From Armatimonadota bacterium (GTDB taxonomy: Bacteria; Sysuimicrobiota; Sysuimicrobiia; Sysuimicrobiales; Humicultoraceae), in contig JAVKHP010000001.1 of the NCBI GenBank assembly GCA_031459855.1, positions 1,827,906-1,891,905 of the forward strand: a stretch of DNA of 64,000 bases. The letters are read 5' to 3'. Each line of letters opens with the position of its first letter. The stretch's first letter is position 1. The notes below the pieces were generated by a model that had not been told where the DNA came from, searched no databases, and saw nothing but the letters and a program-made list of their open reading frames with translations. The position numbers and the translations under genes were made by a program. Positions 45,564-54,002 of this stretch are shown one piece after another.

Positions 45564-47183
45564 ATGGAGCGCAGACGCGCACGGCTGACAATCTCGGTCG
45601 TGCTAGGGCTGGTGGCGGCGTTGCTGCTGCCCGCCGGCGGGCTGGGAGGCCCGCGGTCGGAGCTCGTGGTCGTCTCGGGGATGTGGAGCCCGCCCAACAA
45701 CTTCAACCCCATCAACACCGACAGCTGGTACGGGTTCTACCCCATCCGGTTCATGTTCCTGCGCCTGCTCGAGGCGCGGATCGATCAGGGCCAGCTCAAG
45801 TTCTACCCGGCGCTGGCCAGCCGATGGGAGGTGGCCTCCGACAACCAGACGTTCACCTTCACGCTACATCCCCGCGCGGCCTGGCACGACGGCAAGCCCG
45901 TGACGGCCGACGACGTGCTGTTCACCCTCAACACCATCAGCGACCCGCGCACCGAGACCAACCGGGGCACCGACATCGCCACCATTGCCGGCACCGACGC
46001 CCGGGGCAAGCGCGCGGCGGGCGCGCAGCTGGGCGTGCGGATCCTCGGCCCCAACAAGCTCGAGATCAAGACCAAGGCGCCGGTGGACCCCAACCTGTTC
46101 TTCGAACAGCTCGGCACCGGGGTACCCATGCTGCCCCGACACGTGCTGGGCGACGTGCCGCCCGACCAGCTGAACCGCCACCCGTTCATGATGGCGCCCA
46201 CGGTGGGCAACGGCCCGTTCAAGTTCGTGCAGTACAAGACCGATCAGTTCATCGAGCTGCTGGCCAACGAGAACTTCCACCTGGGCGCCCCGAAGTACCG
46301 GCGGCTGTTCATCCGGATCATCCCGCCAGCGGTCATGCTGGCCCAGATCGAGCGGGGCGAGCTCGACCTCAGCGCGGGCCTGGGGATCGGCGAGGTGCTG
46401 ATCGAGGACTGGGACCGGGTCAAGCAGATGCCGCACGTGCGGGCGGTCTCGTTCGCTGCGCCGGCGTACCAGTACCTGCTCTACAACTTCCAGCGGCCCT
46501 ACCTCCAGGACAAGCGCATCCGGCGCGCCATCGCCCACGCCGTGAACCGTCCTTTGATCATCAACCAGTTGCTGCGGGGAGAGGCCGAGCTGGTGGAGGG
46601 GCCGATCGTGCCCATGAGCCCCTACCTCAACAAGAACGTGAAGCCCTGGCCCTACGACCCGGCGCGGGCGCGGGCCCTGCTGCAGGAGGCGGGGTGGGAC
46701 TTCGGCCGCACGCTCGTCCTGCGGGTCCCCACCGGCAACGTGATCCGCGAGCGCTCGGGGGACATCATCCGGGAGAACCTGGTGGCCGTCGGCATGCGGG
46801 TGGAGATCCAGAAGTCCGACTTCCCCACGCACATCGCGGCCCTGCGGCAGGCCAACTACGACCTGGCCCTGGTGGGGTGGGGCGGCACCCTGGATCCGGA
46901 CGTCTCCTCGCAGTTCCGGACCGGGGCGATCTACAACCTCACGCACCACTCCATCCCCCAGCTCGACCAGCTACTCGACGAGGGGAAGGCGACGGCCGAC
47001 CCGGCCAGGCGCCGCCAGATCTACTTCCGGTTCCAGGAGGTGTTCGCCGACGAGCTGCCCATCCTGGTGCTGTACTATCCCAACGCCCGCACCGTGGTGG
47101 CCAAGCGCATGAGCAACGTCCTGCCCAACCAGTCGGGCATCTACGACTTCCAGCCGTACATCTGGATCGCGTCGGTGCAGTAG
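45564..47183 (+). CDS. ABC transporter solute-binding protein, SBP_bac_5 family
   Basis: 539-residue extracytoplasmic binding protein for the second Dpp-type importer. The signal peptide is MERRRARLTISVVLGLVAAL plus LLPAGGLGG. Family features are FTLHPRAAWHDGKPVTADDV, VGNGPFKFVQYKTDQFIEL, KRIRRAIAHAVNRPLIINQL and the C-terminal ELPILVLYYPNA. A GGGGGGAA stretch precedes the ATG. The ligand may be a peptide, or murein peptides given the neighbouring NagZ, NagA and M20 peptidase, but this is inference. Confidence 0.92.
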   Translation: MERRRARLTISVVLGLVAALLLPAGGLGGPRSELVVVSGMWSPPNNFNPINTDSWYGFYPIRFMFLRLLEARIDQGQLKFYPALASRWEVASDNQTFTFTLHPRAAWHDGKPVTADDVLFTLNTISDPRTETNRGTDIATIAGTDARGKRAAGAQLGVRILGPNKLEIKTKAPVDPNLFFEQLGTGVPMLPRHVLGDVPPDQLNRHPFMMAPTVGNGPFKFVQYKTDQFIELLANENFHLGAPKYRRLFIRIIPPAVMLAQIERGELDLSAGLGIGEVLIEDWDRVKQMPHVRAVSFAAPAYQYLLYNFQRPYLQDKRIRRAIAHAVNRPLIINQLLRGEAELVEGPIVPMSPYLNKNVKPWPYDPARARALLQEAGWDFGRTLVLRVPTGNVIRERSGDIIRENLVAVGMRVEIQKSDFPTHIAALRQANYDLALVGWGGTLDPDVSSQFRTGAIYNLTHHSIPQLDQLLDEGKATADPARRRQIYFRFQEVFADELPILVLYYPNARTVVAKRMSNVLPNQSGIYDFQPYIWIASVQ

Positions 47184-47265
47184 CACAGCCGGCTGCTGGG
47201 GGGCGGCGCGCTTTGCGCGCGCCGCCCCCACACGTGTCCTGCGGCCCGGTCAGGGAGGGAACCCC

Positions 47266-48651
47266 GTGGACGACGTCCTGCGCTACCTCGACGCTCACTT
47301 CGACGCCCACCTCGCGCGCGTCCAGCAGTTCGTCCGCCAGCCCAGCATCAGCGGCGAGGGCACCGGCATGCGCGAGATGGCCGAGCTGGTGGCCGACAGC
47401 ATCCGCCGCCTGGACGGGAGGGCCGAGCTCGTGCCCACCGACGGCTGGCCGGTGGTCTACGGCGCGGTGGAGGCCGGGGCGCCCAAGACCCTGCTCCTCT
47501 ACGGCATGTACGATGTCCAGCCCGTGGAGGGCGAGCAGTGGCTGGTGCCGCCCTTCGCGGGCGAGGTGGTGGACCTGCCCGAGCTCGGGCCCAGCGTCGT
47601 GGCCCGCGGCGTCTACAACACCAAAGGGCCGCTCGCCGGGCTGTTGTTCGTGCTCGAGGCCATCCAGACCGTGCGCGGGCGCCTGCCGGTGAACGTCAAG
47701 TTCGTCGTGGAAGGGGAGGAGGAGCTCGGCAGCCCCCACCTGCCGCAGTTCGTCCATGCGACCCGCGACCGCCTGGGCGCCGACGCGACCTACTTCGCCT
47801 TCTACAACCAGGACCGCCACGGCAAGCCGATGCTGTGGCTGGGCGTCAAGGGCATCCAGTACTTCGAGATCGCCTGCCGCGGCGGGGCGTGGGGCGGTCC
47901 GCGCACCCGCGGCGTGCACGGCAGCAACGCGGTCTGGATCGGCAGCCCCGTCTGGCGGCTGCTGCGCGCGCTGGCCACCATGATGGACGACGACGAGCAG
48001 ATCCAGATCGAGGGCTTCTACGACGACGTGGCCCCGCCCAGCGCCGAGGACGAGGAGTTGCTGGCGGCCCTGGCCCGCACCTTCGACCCGGCCACGGAGC
48101 TGTGGATGTGGGACGCCGAGCGGTTCAAGTACGACCTGACCGGCGCTGCCCTGCTGCGCCGCTACCTCTACGACCCCACGCTGAACATCGACGGCATCTG
48201 GGGCGGCTACACGGGGCCCGGCACCAAGACCCTGCTGCCCCACGAGGTGCGCGTGAAGATGGACGTGCGCCTGGTGCCCGACATGCAGCCCGAGCGCGTG
48301 CGCCAGCGGATCCGCGCGCACCTCGAGCGCATCGGCCGCGGCGACCTGGAGGTGCACTTCTACGAAGGGTACCCGCCGGCCAAGACCAGCGTGCGCGCGC
48401 CGGTCGTCCAGGCGCTGGTCCGCGCCATCCGGGCGCTGGGCTTCGAACCCGAGATCTGGCCCCACATCGCCGGGTCGGCGCCGTTCTACCTGTTCCGCGA
48501 GGTGTTGGGCCAGCCGTTCGCCATGGGCGGCCTGGGCCATGGCGGCCGCCCCCACAGCCCCAACGAGTACGCCACCCTGGACGGGATGCGGCTGTTCGCG
48601 CGGTCGGTGGCGCGGTTCCTCTACGAGTACGCGGAGGACGCGGCGCGCTGA
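47266..48651 (+). CDS. M20 family metallopeptidase-like protein with altered metal ligands
   Basis: 461-residue protein of the M20 dipeptidase family, probably cytoplasmic. The GTG follows GGGAGGG. The normal fold markers are VRQPSISGEG, LLLYGMYDVQPVEGEQWLVP, ARGVYNTKGPLAGLLFVLEA, VVEGEEELGSPHL and the final GGLGHGGRPHSPNEY. The first ligand, His in HxD, is Met81 here (GMYDV), and the bridging Asp is Asn118 (VYNTKG). The Glu pair 151-152 is kept. Activity may be changed or use one metal. The gene follows the transporter by 82 bp and could process imported peptides. Confidence 0.87.
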   Translation: MDDVLRYLDAHFDAHLARVQQFVRQPSISGEGTGMREMAELVADSIRRLDGRAELVPTDGWPVVYGAVEAGAPKTLLLYGMYDVQPVEGEQWLVPPFAGEVVDLPELGPSVVARGVYNTKGPLAGLLFVLEAIQTVRGRLPVNVKFVVEGEEELGSPHLPQFVHATRDRLGADATYFAFYNQDRHGKPMLWLGVKGIQYFEIACRGGAWGGPRTRGVHGSNAVWIGSPVWRLLRALATMMDDDEQIQIEGFYDDVAPPSAEDEELLAALARTFDPATELWMWDAERFKYDLTGAALLRRYLYDPTLNIDGIWGGYTGPGTKTLLPHEVRVKMDVRLVPDMQPERVRQRIRAHLERIGRGDLEVHFYEGYPPAKTSVRAPVVQALVRAIRALGFEPEIWPHIAGSAPFYLFREVLGQPFAMGGLGHGGRPHSPNEYATLDGMRLFARSVARFLYEYAEDAAR

Positions 48652-48667
48652 CGGACGTCCACGCCGC

Positions 48668-48837
48668 GGCAGGCACGTGCGCCCCGCGGCGAGTCCAGGA
48701 CGGCAGGCACGTGCGCCCCGCAGCGCGTCGAGGGCGGAAGGCACGTGCGCGCCACAGCGAGTCCATGGCGGCAGCCACGCGTGCCCCACACGCGTCCACG
48801 GTAGCAGCCACGCGTGCCCCATGGTACGAGCTGACGG
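48668..48837. repeat. 34 bp minisatellite, five copies
   Basis: Units start at 48668, 48702, 48736, 48770 and about 48803, each containing GGCAGGCACGTGCGCCCC or a variant. The array fills the gap between convergent genes. The last two copies differ more than the first three. Confidence 0.85.
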
Positions 48838-48897
48838 CCCGGCGCCCCCTGCCCGCTGCGCTGCGCGGTCGGGCCCGATGGCCCGCCAGGCCAGCGG

Positions 48898-49761
48898 TCA
48901 TCCCAGCGCCAGCGCGATCAGGCCCGCCACCATGCTGCCCGCCGCGGCCAGCCGCCGCGGCGCGTCGCCTTCGGCCAGCACCCTGGTGCCCAGCACCGTG
49001 GCCACCAGGATGCTGATCTCACGCGCCGGCGCCACGTAGCTCACCGGCGTGAAGACCATGGCGGTCAGCACCAGGAAGTAGGCCAGCGGCGCCAGCAGCG
49101 CGATCCCCACGATCTCCACGCGATGGGCTGCCCAGTGCCCGCGCACCTCGTGCCACCGCGCCAGCGCCACCGGCGCCAGCAGCGCCGCGCAGCCCAGGTT
49201 CGAGCCCCAGTCGTACACCAGCGGCGGCACGCCCACCTGCGCCACGCCGTACTTGTCCCACAACGTGTAGGCGGCGATGGTGGCGCCTGTGAGCAGGCCG
49301 TAGCGCACCGCCCACGGGTTGGTGCCGGCGCGGGCCAGCACGCGCGTCCCGCCCGTGAGCACGAACACCCCGCCGACGATGAGCGCCGCGCCGACCAGTG
49401 CCAGGGGCGTCGGGCGCTCGCCCAGCACGGCCATCGCGGCCAGTGTCGCGAGCAGCGGCCCGGTGCCGCGCGCCAGTGGGTAGACCAGGGACAGGTCCCC
49501 CGTCTGGTAGCCCCGCTGCAGGCTCACGAAGTAGACCACGTGCAGGAGTGCCGACCCTGCCATGAAGGCCACGCCCGTGGCGCTCACCGACGCGCGCTGC
49601 ACGACCAGCAGCACCGCCACTGCCGGCGTGTAGAGCACGCCCGACAGCAGCGTGAACAGCCACACGAACGGCGCGCCGCCGCCCGCGCGCTTGGCCAGCA
49701 GGTTCCAGACCGCGTGGATCGCGGCCGCCGCCAGGATGAGCGCAAGCGCCACCGCGGTCAT
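48898..49761 (-). CDS. EamA/DMT superfamily transporter
   Basis: 287-residue inner-membrane protein with ten predicted helices in two EamA repeats. It begins MTAVALALILAAAAIHAVWN. Repeat features are VWNLLAKRAGGGAPFVWLF, GYQTGDLSLVYPLARGTGPL, the PTPLALVGAALIVGGVFVL helix and the second-half YGLLTGATIAAYTLWDKYG. Substrates of this superfamily are metabolites or amino acids and cannot be deduced here. The start has no strong ribosome-binding site. It lies 218 bp downstream of the fumarase beta gene in the same direction and may be the end of that gene set. Confidence 0.87.
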   Translation of the reverse strand: MTAVALALILAAAAIHAVWNLLAKRAGGGAPFVWLFTLLSGVLYTPAVAVLLVVQRASVSATGVAFMAGSALLHVVYFVSLQRGYQTGDLSLVYPLARGTGPLLATLAAMAVLGERPTPLALVGAALIVGGVFVLTGGTRVLARAGTNPWAVRYGLLTGATIAAYTLWDKYGVAQVGVPPLVYDWGSNLGCAALLAPVALARWHEVRGHWAAHRVEIVGIALLAPLAYFLVLTAMVFTPVSYVAPAREISILVATVLGTRVLAEGDAPRRLAAAGSMVAGLIALALG

Positions 49762-49844
49762 GCAGGCGGGCGCGCCCCGGGCGCGCGCCGGCATCGCGGG
49801 CTGCACCGGCGGCGTGCCCGGCGCCGGCACGTGGGCTGCGGGCC

Positions 49845-49959
49845 GTGGCAGGAGGCTGGCATGGCGCACGGCTGCGGGCGCGGGCTAATCCGGGTGCTGT
49901 TCGTCGGCCCGTGCGCCACGTGGCAGGATGCGGGCGCGGCGCACGGCTGCGGGCGCGGA
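49845..49959. repeat. 40 bp imperfect direct repeat, 75 bp apart
   Basis: Copies at 49845-49884 and 49920-49959 both begin GTGGCAGGA and end GGCTGCGGGCGCGG. They lie between the fumarase beta gene and the EamA transporter gene. Confidence 0.75.
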
Positions 49960-49978
49960 GACGGCCTCACCGGCAGGG

Positions 49979-50569
49979 TCATGCTCCCTGCCGGAGGTAC
50001 TGGCGCCGCCCCAGCTCGTAGACGTCCTGCCCGTAGATGTCGTTGGCGACGACGACCGGGAAGGCGTCGACCTCCAGCCGGTAGATTGCCTCCGGCCCAA
50101 GGTCGGGGAAGGCCACCACCGCGGCCGCGCGCACCCGCTGCCCAAGCAGTGCTGCGGTGCCTTCCACCGCCGCGAAGTAGACCGCGCGATGGCGGACGAG
50201 CGCCTCCCGCACGTCGGGTCCCCGGCGACCTTTCCCGATCATGCCCCGCAGGCCGGCCGCCAGCAGCGCCGGCGTGTAGGGATCCATGCGCGTGGCCGTG
50301 GTGGGCCCCGCGGCACCGATCGGCCGCCCCGGGCGCGGCGGGGTCGGCCCGCAGTAGTAGATGACCTGGCCCCGCAGGTCCACCGGCAGCGTCTCCCCGC
50401 GGGCCAGCAGGGCCGCCAGGCGCTCGTGCGCGGCGTCGCGCGCGGTGTAGACGACGCCAGAGAGGAGCACGTGGTCGCCGGCGTGCAGACGCGCGACGTC
50501 GTCGTCGCGCAGCGGCGTGGTCAGCGCGATGGTGGCGGGGTGGCCTGCGAAGATCTGCTCGCTGCTCAT
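49979..50569 (-). CDS. class I fumarate hydratase/mesaconase beta subunit
   Basis: 196-residue Fe-S hydro-lyase C-terminal domain protein (FumA C-terminal, TtdB-like). Family features are LSGVVYTARDAAHERL, YYCGPTPPRPGRPIGAAGPT and GPTTATRMDPYTPALLAAGL, then MIGKGRR and the substrate loop PDLGPEAIYRLEVDAFP. It starts at 50569, 23 bp after the alpha subunit gene. Two-subunit class I enzymes act on fumarate, mesaconate or tartrate. The neighbouring CoA transferase and CitE-like lyase favour mesaconate to citramalate. Confidence 0.9.
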   Translation of the reverse strand: MSSEQIFAGHPATIALTTPLRDDDVARLHAGDHVLLSGVVYTARDAAHERLAALLARGETLPVDLRGQVIYYCGPTPPRPGRPIGAAGPTTATRMDPYTPALLAAGLRGMIGKGRRGPDVREALVRHRAVYFAAVEGTAALLGQRVRAAAVVAFPDLGPEAIYRLEVDAFPVVVANDIYGQDVYELGRRQYLRQGA

Positions 50570-50592
50570 GGCGTCAGCGACGTCCGCCGCCC

Positions 50593-51435
50593 TCACAGTT
50601 CGATCGTCTTCGCCCGGTGCGAGTGGCAGTCCAGGTTGACCGCCACCGGGAAGCTCGCGATGTGGGTGGCGTGCCCCTCCACGTGCACCGCCAGCGCCGT
50701 CACACTGCCCCCGAACCCTGCCGGACCGATGCCCAGGGCATTGATGCGCTCCAGCAGGCGGGTCTCCAGCGCCGCCAGCTCCGGGTCGGGCGAGGGCTGC
50801 CCCACCGGCCGCAGCAGCGCCCGCTTGGCCAGCAGCGCCGCCTTCTCGAAGGTCCCGCCCAGGCCCACGCCCACCACCACCGGCGGGCTGGCGTTGGGTC
50901 CTGCCTGCTCGATGGTCTCCACGACGAACGCCTCCATGTCCTGGCGCCCCGCCGCGGGCGTCAGCATGGCCAGGCGGCTCGCGTTGTCGCAGCCCGCGCC
51001 CTTGGCGATGATCCCGATGCGCACCCGGTCGCCGGGCACGATGTCGAAGTACACGATCGCCGGCGTGTTGTCGCCCGTGTTCTCGCGGCGCAGCGGGTCG
51101 CGCACCACCGAGCGACGCAGGTAGCCCTCGGCGTAGCCCCGGCGCACCCCCTCCTGGATCGCCTCGGTCAGGCTGCCGCCGACCACCCGCACGTCCTGGC
51201 CCAGGTCGACGAAGACCACCGCCTGGCCGGTGTCCTGGCAGAGCGGGTACCACTGCTCCCGCGCCACCCGCGCGTTCTCCAGCAGCTGCTCCAGCACCCG
51301 TCGGCCCACCGGCGAGACCTCGGCGTCGCGCGCCCGCGCCAGGGCTGCCAGCATGTCGGGCTGCATCCGGTGGTTGATCTCGATGCACAGGTCGGCGACG
51401 GCCCGGGTGATGGTTGCGGTGGTGATGGTGCGCAT
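50593..51435 (-). CDS. class I fumarate hydratase/mesaconase alpha subunit
   Basis: 280-residue Fe-S hydro-lyase N-terminal domain protein (FumA N-terminal, TtdA-like). The three [4Fe-4S] ligands are Cys66 in WYPLCQDTGQAVVFVDLG, the Cys in IIAKGAGCDNASRLAML, and the Cys in AVNLDCHSHRAKTIEL near the end. LRRENTGDNTPAIVYFDIVP is also typical. It lies 23 bp after the PQQ-propeller gene and upstream of the beta subunit, so the enzyme is a split heterodimer. No other fumarase is visible in the window. Confidence 0.92.
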   Translation of the reverse strand: MRTITTATITRAVADLCIEINHRMQPDMLAALARARDAEVSPVGRRVLEQLLENARVAREQWYPLCQDTGQAVVFVDLGQDVRVVGGSLTEAIQEGVRRGYAEGYLRRSVVRDPLRRENTGDNTPAIVYFDIVPGDRVRIGIIAKGAGCDNASRLAMLTPAAGRQDMEAFVVETIEQAGPNASPPVVVGVGLGGTFEKAALLAKRALLRPVGQPSPDPELAALETRLLERINALGIGPAGFGGSVTALAVHVEGHATHIASFPVAVNLDCHSHRAKTIEL

Positions 51436-51458
51436 CGCAGCCTGCACAGCGTCCACCG

Positions 51459-52955
51459 CTACCGGGGCTTCCCCGTCGCGTACCGCGTCACCGCGGCCAG
51501 GAACGCCACGAGCGATGCCTCCGGCCCCTCCGCCAGCCGTCGGCGTGCACGGTCGAGGGGGAAGAGCGTCTCGATGCCGCCCACGTTCCGCACGCACGGC
51601 TCCCCGGCGGGATCCCAGGTACCGCCGAGCGTGCGCACGATGACCTCGCCAAGGTAGCAGCCGAGGCCGTAGGCGAACCGATCGTCCGCGCTGCGCGCGC
51701 CCGGCGGATCGAAGCGCTCGCCGATGAAGCGCTCGAGGGCCGCGACGCTGTCCGCCGAGTAGTCGAGGGCGAGGGCGGGCGCCAGGTCGCGCATGAGCGC
51801 CACGAAGGTCGCGGCGTCCCAGGCGCAGCGGGCCGGGCGCGGTCGGTCGGGCTCTGCTGTCGACAGCAGGTAGACCCGGCAGTCCGAGCCGCTGCCGACG
51901 CACACGGCGTTGCCGACCACGCAGGCCGAGGTCCAGACCGACGTCGGCGCGGTGAACGCCCAGAGCTGGCGGCCGGTCTGCAACGCCCACGCGGTGAACG
52001 TCCCGTCAGAGCACCCTGCCAGCAGGACGTCGCCGGCCACGGTGGGTGCGCTGAAGGTGTGGGGTTCGGTCTCGGTGGTCCGACGCACCCGCCAGCGTTC
52101 TGCCCCGGTGTCGGCGTCGAGGACCCGCAGGACGCCGTCCTTGCCGCCGAGCGCCACCACGCCTGCGGCCACGGCCGGCGAGGCGTCCAGCAGGGCGCGC
52201 GCGGTCTCGCAGGCCCACAGCCGTTCGCCCGTGGCCAGGGCCAGCGCGTAGAGCCGACCGTCGTTGCTGCCGATGTACACGACCTCGGTGTCGCGCGTCG
52301 GGCTCACCCCGATGGCGGGGGTCGACAGCACCTCCCCGCCGGTCGCAAACGTCCAGCGCACCTGCCCCGACGCGGCGTCGACGGCGTAGACGCGCCCGTC
52401 GCGGCTGCCGCAGACCACCACCCCGCGTGCCACGGCGGGCGACGAGTAGAAGCCGCCGCTGGCGCGGACGCGCCAGCGCTCGTGCCCGGTCGCCCGCGCG
52501 AGGGCGTACAGGCACCCGCCGCGCTGGCCGGGGCGAGCGCCCCCGCTGCCCACGTAGACGACGTCGTCTGCCACCGCGGGCGACGATGCGATCGGCAGCC
52601 CCGCCTCGAACCGCCAGCGGACGTCGCCGGTGGCGAGATCGAAGGCGTAGCAGCCGCCGTCCTCGCCCCCGATGTACACCGTGTCGGCCACCACCGCTGG
52701 GGACGACGACGTGCCGTGCGGTAGCGTGCGCCGCCAGCGCACCCGGCCCGCCGCGAAGTCGATGGCGTAGACGTGACGGTCGCGGCCGCCGAAGCACACG
52801 AGATCGCCGGCGACCGCTGGCGCGGAGAACACGGTCCCGTGGGTCTCGAACGCCCAGCGGGCCCCGACCAGGCGCAACGGGTTCGGGGCGCGGTAGGTGC
52901 CGTCGCGGGCCGTGTTGGCGCGGAACATCGCCGGTACTGCCGAAGCGTCAGCCAT
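51459..52955 (-). CDS. PQQ-type beta-propeller protein with an extra C-terminal domain
   Basis: 498-residue protein. Residues about 30-370 hold about eight PQQ/BamB-like blades, each with a VYAIDFAAGRVRWRRT-like motif and FSAPAVAGDLVCFGG-like strands. No signal peptide is visible, which is unusual for this fold. Residues about 385-495 form a separate helical/alpha-beta domain (LALDYSADSVAALERFIGER, FAYGLGCYLGEVIVRTLGG, GIETLFPLDRARRRLAEG) that resembles DUF3806-like domains. Blade tryptophans are conserved but no enzyme active site is apparent. It sits between citE-like and fumarase genes in the same direction and its role there is unknown. Confidence 0.83.
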   Translation of the reverse strand: MADASAVPAMFRANTARDGTYRAPNPLRLVGARWAFETHGTVFSAPAVAGDLVCFGGRDRHVYAIDFAAGRVRWRRTLPHGTSSSPAVVADTVYIGGEDGGCYAFDLATGDVRWRFEAGLPIASSPAVADDVVYVGSGGARPGQRGGCLYALARATGHERWRVRASGGFYSSPAVARGVVVCGSRDGRVYAVDAASGQVRWTFATGGEVLSTPAIGVSPTRDTEVVYIGSNDGRLYALALATGERLWACETARALLDASPAVAAGVVALGGKDGVLRVLDADTGAERWRVRRTTETEPHTFSAPTVAGDVLLAGCSDGTFTAWALQTGRQLWAFTAPTSVWTSACVVGNAVCVGSGSDCRVYLLSTAEPDRPRPARCAWDAATFVALMRDLAPALALDYSADSVAALERFIGERFDPPGARSADDRFAYGLGCYLGEVIVRTLGGTWDPAGEPCVRNVGGIETLFPLDRARRRLAEGPEASLVAFLAAVTRYATGKPR

Positions 52956-53076
52956 TGCACAGTCCCCTCGCGCGGCGTCGGGTGCATCCTGGAGACAGGC
53001 AATCCCACAGGTCGCCCCGCCAGCGCTGGCTCCCCTCTGGTGCGGGGCGTCGGTCAGGTCTTGGGCACGACGTGCC

Positions 53077-54000
53077 CTATCCCTCCTCGTCTTCGCCCTG
53101 GCCGACCCCGTCCCCGTCCTCGCCTACCCCCAGCGCCTGCGCCGTCGCCACGATGCGCTGGGCCACGCGGACGGTCATCGCGTCGGCCATCTCGCCGTCG
53201 ACCACCCAGGCGCCGGCGGTCTCGCGTGTGGCCGCCTCCAGCACCCGCTTCGCCCAGGCCACGCGGTCCGGCGACGGCGTGAAGACGCGGTTGAGGACCT
53301 CGACCTGCTCGGGGTGGATGGCGGCCTTGCCGGCGAAGCCCAGGTCGGCGGCGTCGCGGGCGTCGTCCTCGAGGCCGACCAGGTCGCCCAGGCGGAACCA
53401 CGGGGTGTCGATGGCGACGACGCCGGCGGCGGCTGCGGCGACGGCGATCACCGACCGCGGGTAGAGCAGCGACGCGGGCGTGCGCTGCCCGCCGGTTTCG
53501 ACCAGCAGGTCGCCGGCCCCGAAGAACAGGCCGATCACCGCCGGGCAGCAGGTGGCGATCTCGACGGCGCGCACCAACCCCCGCGCGGTCTCGACGTGCG
53601 GGAGCAGGCCGACCCTGGTGCCCTCGAGGGCGCGCGCGACGGCCAGCACGTCGTCGGGGCCCGCGACCTTGGGGATGACGACCACGTCCGGCAGCGGGTC
53701 GGCGGCGCGCAGCGCGGCCAGGTCGTCGCGCCCCCAGGGCGAGGCCAGCGCGTTGATGCGCACCAGCCGCTCGCGCGGGGCCAGCGGCAGGTCCCGCAGC
53801 GCCTCGCGGACGCCGGCGCGCGCCTCGGCCTTGCGGGCCGGGGCCACGCCGTCTTCCAGATCGAGGATGACCCCGTCGCAGGGCACGGTGGCCGCCTTCC
53901 GCAGCTTCAGCGGCTGGTCGGCGGGCACGAAAAGCAGGCTGCGGCGGGGGCGGGCGACGCCAGGCCCGCTGTGATCCTGCGACGGGTGTCCAGGGCGCAT
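53077..54000 (-). CDS. CitE-like HpcH/HpaI family lyase, possible citramalyl-CoA lyase
   Basis: 307-residue TIM-barrel lyase. It reads RPRRSLLFVPADQPLKLRKA, then GVILDLEDGVAPARKAEAR with the metal-binding Asp/Glu region, RLVRINALASPWGRDDL, VVVIPKVAGPDD, LLPHVETARGLV with Glu, and FFGAGDLLVETG with Asp. AAIHPEQVEVLNRVF is the usual C-terminal segment. CitE-type enzymes split malyl-, methylmalyl- or citramalyl-CoA. The ATG at 54000 is two bases after the stop of the CoA transferase gene, so the transferase probably makes its CoA ester substrate. Confidence 0.88.
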   Translation of the reverse strand: MRPGHPSQDHSGPGVARPRRSLLFVPADQPLKLRKAATVPCDGVILDLEDGVAPARKAEARAGVREALRDLPLAPRERLVRINALASPWGRDDLAALRAADPLPDVVVIPKVAGPDDVLAVARALEGTRVGLLPHVETARGLVRAVEIATCCPAVIGLFFGAGDLLVETGGQRTPASLLYPRSVIAVAAAAAGVVAIDTPWFRLGDLVGLEDDARDAADLGFAGKAAIHPEQVEVLNRVFTPSPDRVAWAKRVLEAATRETAGAWVVDGEMADAMTVRVAQRIVATAQALGVGEDGDGVGQGEDEEG

Positions 54001-54002
54001 CG

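Noticed and set aside
46939-48822. 627-codon antisense frame whose N-terminus has a repeated protein pattern
   Set aside because: The repeat is just the 34 bp minisatellite read as protein, and the rest is antisense to the M20 gene.
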